NCBI GenBank assembly: GCA_016215465.1
Contig: JACRJT010000015.1
Location: 1 to 43,533 of the forward strand
Direction: 5' to 3'
DNA: 43,533 nucleotides
DNA from: Nitrososphaerota archaeon
GTDB taxonomy: Archaea > Thermoproteota > Nitrososphaeria > Nitrososphaerales > Nitrosopumilaceae
Under the pieces are notes generated by a model, which had not been told where the DNA came from, did no database searches, and worked only from the letters and a program-made list of their open reading frames with translations. Position numbers and translations under genes: made by a program. This document shows positions 42,075-43,533 of the stretch, in pieces. Within the stretch, counting starts at the first letter, position 1. Every line of letters begins with the position of its first letter.

Positions 42075-42173
42075 GTGTCCAGTCCTCAACTAGGATTCGA
42101 AATGACACCTTTGTGTCAAGACGCAAGAGAATTACGAGCGATACTCGTAACTAGTCAAGAGATTTTTGGACAC
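42075..42173 (+). ncRNA. Candidate structured RNA with closing stem and three hairpins
   Basis: GTGTCCA (42075-42081) is complementary to TGGACAC (42167-42173), 7 bp. Inside lie TCCT/AGGA (42083-42095), GACAC/GTGTC with a CTTT loop (42104-42117) and TTACGAG/CTCGTAA with a 5-nt loop (42132-42150). The GTGTC and GACAC arms could also pair in other combinations, and ACGAGTA (42064-42070) matches TACTCGT (42142-42148), so two folds are possible. A T-rich stretch at about 42180-42191 could end the transcript. No protein is convincing here. Strand is a guess since the arms fold on both strands. Confidence 0.4.
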
Positions 42174-42440
42174 ATCGTTCTCTTACCTTTTTCGAATTGT
42201 TTACCATACACAACTATCATATTTAATGAAGATCACAAAAATAATAAAAATTTGTTTAATATAATTACAAATATCAAATATATAGAAAGAATCATTCATA
42301 TTTTTTGTTAAATTATATGCAAATATTCAGTCAATTTTTGTATAAAGTACAAAATCAGATGCCATCATGCACATAAACATAGATCGAAAAAACTCGTTGC
42401 CTCAATCTTCACTTATTTCCAGTTTTGGCAGAGCAGTCTT
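42174..42440. other. AT-rich region without a recognised gene
   Basis: The stretch is strongly AT-rich with short ORFs only. Apart from T-runs near 42186 I see nothing specific until the TATA box at 42441. Confidence 0.6.
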
Positions 42441-42449
42441 TTATATAAA
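42441..42449 (+). promoter_or_regulatory. TATA box of the gene at 42472
   Basis: TTATATAAA lies about 27 nt before the ATG. Confidence 0.6.
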
Positions 42450-42471
42450 ATAGGTGAAAAGTAGATCAAAA

Positions 42472-42636
42472 ATGACCCCGGATGAATCAGAAAAACTCAC
42501 AGAACTACGTGATCCGTTATTTGTGATAAGTACGTCATTAAAAATAATAAAACACCAATCTGCAGATGGAAAATTAAGTCCTGAAATCAAGAGAATAGAA
42601 ACAGCATTAAACAAAATTGAAAAAATTATGCAATGA
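42472..42636 (+). CDS. HisKA-like fragment protein without phospho-acceptor His (54 aa)
   Basis: The protein MTPDESEKLTELRDPLFVIS and its two-helix remainder resemble the dimerisation domain of histidine kinases (HELRxPLxxI), but the acceptor His is Thr (TELRDPL). There is no ATPase domain. It ends directly against the convergent response regulator at 42637. The TATA box fixes the start; the frame could begin with a GTG 18 nt earlier. It may bind kinases or receiver domains without phosphotransfer, as inference. Chance resemblance remains possible in so short a protein. Confidence 0.5.
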   Translation: MTPDESEKLTELRDPLFVISTSLKIIKHQSADGKLSPEIKRIETALNKIEKIMQ

Positions 42637-42990
42637 TTAGATTTTTGCCAATAGTTCTGAAATTTTGTTAATGTCATACGGTTTTATGAAGACCTCAGTA
42701 GGTTTCAAAATATTGAGTCTATCAATAGTATCTCGCCGTAGATCGGCAGTTACAACAACAACCTTGGCGGCAGGATTTATTTTCCTAATGTTTTCCAGCG
42801 CATAAAATCCATCATAATCAGGCATCATTAGATCCAAAAACACAACATCAGGATTATGTTTTTGGTATAATTCCACTGCTGTTTTTCCATTATGCCCTCT
42901 TCCCACAACTTTGACATTCACAATCTCTAGGTAGTCACAAAAAACATCCACGGTGTCAACATCATCATCAATTACTATGGCAGTTATCAT
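42637..42990 (-). CDS. Single-domain response regulator (CheY-like)
   Basis: The 117-residue receiver domain begins MITAIVIDDDVDTVDVFCDY with the acidic pocket (DDD). The phospho-accepting Asp is in VVFLDLMMPDYDG, the Thr in VVVVTAD, and the Lys in VFIKPYD. No output domain is present. An ATG at 43035 would add 15 residues and overlap the upstream gene; 42990 fits the family start. It probably takes phosphoryl groups from a kinase elsewhere. Confidence 0.85.
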   Translation of the reverse strand: MITAIVIDDDVDTVDVFCDYLEIVNVKVVGRGHNGKTAVELYQKHNPDVVFLDLMMPDYDGFYALENIRKINPAAKVVVVTADLRRDTIDRLNILKPTEVFIKPYDINKISELLAKI

Positions 42991-42991
42991 T

Positions 42992-43291
42992 TCAAATGAC
43001 TTTTGATGATAGGTAGAGAGCATGGAATGATTCAATCAGCCCATTAGTTACAGAGATTGCAGTTTGTTGCCCATATTTTACCAGGTTATTATCATCGATT
43101 TTCAACATACAACCTATCGAACCTCCAATATGATTAAAAATGTCATTCTTGTCGGGATTTTCAGATATTTGGTCAGCGCGCCACATATTCCATATTTTCG
43201 ACTCGTTCTCAGCATGAACGATTTCCGGGCACAGACCAAGTCCATTATTTAATAGAAATTTTCCATTGCCGGCCACGATGTAAAGGCTCAT
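42992..43291 (-). CDS. Hypothetical protein (99 aa)
   Basis: The protein begins MSLYIVAGNGKFLLNNGLGL and includes NMWRADQISENPDKNDIFNH, IGCMLKIDDNNLVKYG and a final helix. The alternation of strands and helices could be a small PAS/roadblock-like sensor, but no motif proves this. It ends 1 nt before the response regulator start, so the two are likely co-transcribed and it may sense or modulate signalling. A TTTAATATAA box about 28 nt upstream of 43291 favours this start over 43312. Confidence 0.6.
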   Translation of the reverse strand: MSLYIVAGNGKFLLNNGLGLCPEIVHAENESKIWNMWRADQISENPDKNDIFNHIGGSIGCMLKIDDNNLVKYGQQTAISVTNGLIESFHALYLSSKVI

Positions 43292-43348
43292 TACCACTTT
43301 TGGAAATGTCAAAATTATATTAAACTGTTGTGCCCAGTATTGGAAATA

Positions 43349-43356
43349 TTAATATA
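43349..43356 (+). promoter_or_regulatory. TATA box of the gene at 43378
   Basis: TTAATATA lies about 25 nt before the GTG start, matching a leaderless transcript. Confidence 0.55.
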
Positions 43357-43377
43357 CCATAACAGAGCCCCATAGGC

Positions 43378-43533
43378 GTGGCAGGTCTTGATAGACTATT
43401 ATCAAAGTCCCTAGATGAGATCATTCGGGAAAATCTTGGTGCTAGAACCGTTCAAAAAATAGAAAACAGACTGGTTGAAAAATACGGCATAACATTAACT
43501 GAATCAATAGAACAATTTCAAAAATTAGATTCC
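43378..43533 (+). CDS. N-terminus of a Thaumarchaeota helical output-domain-like protein (partial)
   Basis: From GTG at 43378 to the window end, 52 codons encode a helical segment (RLLSKSLDEIIRENLGARTV, then EKYGITLTESIEQFQKLDS). I recall similar sequences as the Nitrosopumilus output domain found beside or fused to receiver domains in Thaumarchaeota; this is memory, not a search. The neighbouring response regulator supports a signalling role. The C-terminal part is outside the window. Confidence 0.55.
   Translation, partial: MAGLDRLLSKSLDEIIRENLGARTVQKIENRLVEKYGITLTESIEQFQKLDS

Noticed and set aside
42075-42173. A tRNA gene
   Set aside because: There is a 7-bp closing stem and three hairpins, but no anticodon loop of 7 nt, no T-loop in the correct arm, and the spacing is wrong.
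42075-42311. A 78-codon protein starting at GTG 42075
   Set aside because: The frame covers the hairpin cluster, its composition drifts to AT-rich low complexity and no protein motif is seen.
3-43533. Long ORFs antisense to leuB, ilvB, carB, uvrA and others
   Set aside because: They are shadow frames opposite well-supported genes, with no motifs or start signals of their own.

Overview
The window is chromosomal DNA from an ammonia-oxidising archaeon of the Thaumarchaeota (Nitrososphaerota), most likely Nitrosopumilales. The evidence is a Cdv/ESCRT-type cell-division ATPase beside an ESCRT-III-like gene, an Fe-alcohol dehydrogenase of the kind used as semialdehyde reductase in the 3-hydroxypropionate/4-hydroxybutyrate cycle, a membrane-anchored cupredoxin, TrmB and LLM proteins, and the promoter style. 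Most genes have a TATA box about 25-28 nt before an ATG, GTG or TTG start and no Shine-Dalgarno sequence, so they are probably leaderless. Species identity is inferred, not proven.

Layout. 1-319: tail of a transposase-like protein and a small membrane ORF broken by an amber codon. 320-5040 (minus): branched-chain amino acid operon ilvB-ilvN-leuA-leuB. Its 5' region (5041-5170) holds a TATA box, a 19-codon ORF ending in a Val/Leu run (MTIYSSTTPTVLLLVELVL), two mutually exclusive hairpins, a T-run and the only clear SD site I saw. This looks like a translation-coupled attenuator and is the main discovery candidate. 5274-10739: mixed housekeeping and hypothetical genes (SnoaL-like, class I aldolase with a Gln/Pro/Lys tail, Zn-alcohol dehydrogenase, membrane protein, AtpF, DUF1059, SWIM, metallophosphoesterase). 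10736-15155 (minus): carA-carB, where the 5' end of carB lacks an ATG and carries a 21-bp insertion with an in-frame stop. 15211-17477 (minus): cdvC with a coiled-coil protein and an ESCRT-III-like protein. 17640-29733: TrmB regulator, RidA, DHH phosphoesterase, citrate synthase, glycerate 2-kinase, ureohydrolase, Fe-alcohol dehydrogenase, LLM oxidoreductase, zinc-ribbon and degenerate HD proteins, RusA-like protein and a PPOX flavoprotein.

29857-37241 (plus): uvrB-uvrA-uvrC nucleotide excision repair genes, with two small genes (one RelE-like, one winged-helix-like) between uvrB and uvrA under their own promoters. 37343-41973: two hypothetical genes (one HEPN-like), an ArsB/NhaD-type transporter, a cupredoxin with a 36-bp coding repeat, a hemerythrin and a beta-CASP-type metallo-beta-lactamase protein. 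41974-42471 has no gene but contains a 99-nt multi-hairpin element (42075-42173) that may be a structured RNA. The right end carries signalling genes: a HisKA-like fragment without the phospho-acceptor His, a single-domain response regulator, a hypothetical protein and the start of a Thaumarchaeota-type helical protein that runs off the window.

No rRNA, convincing tRNA, CRISPR array or complete insertion sequence was seen. All functional calls come from motif reading and remembered family knowledge, without database searches.
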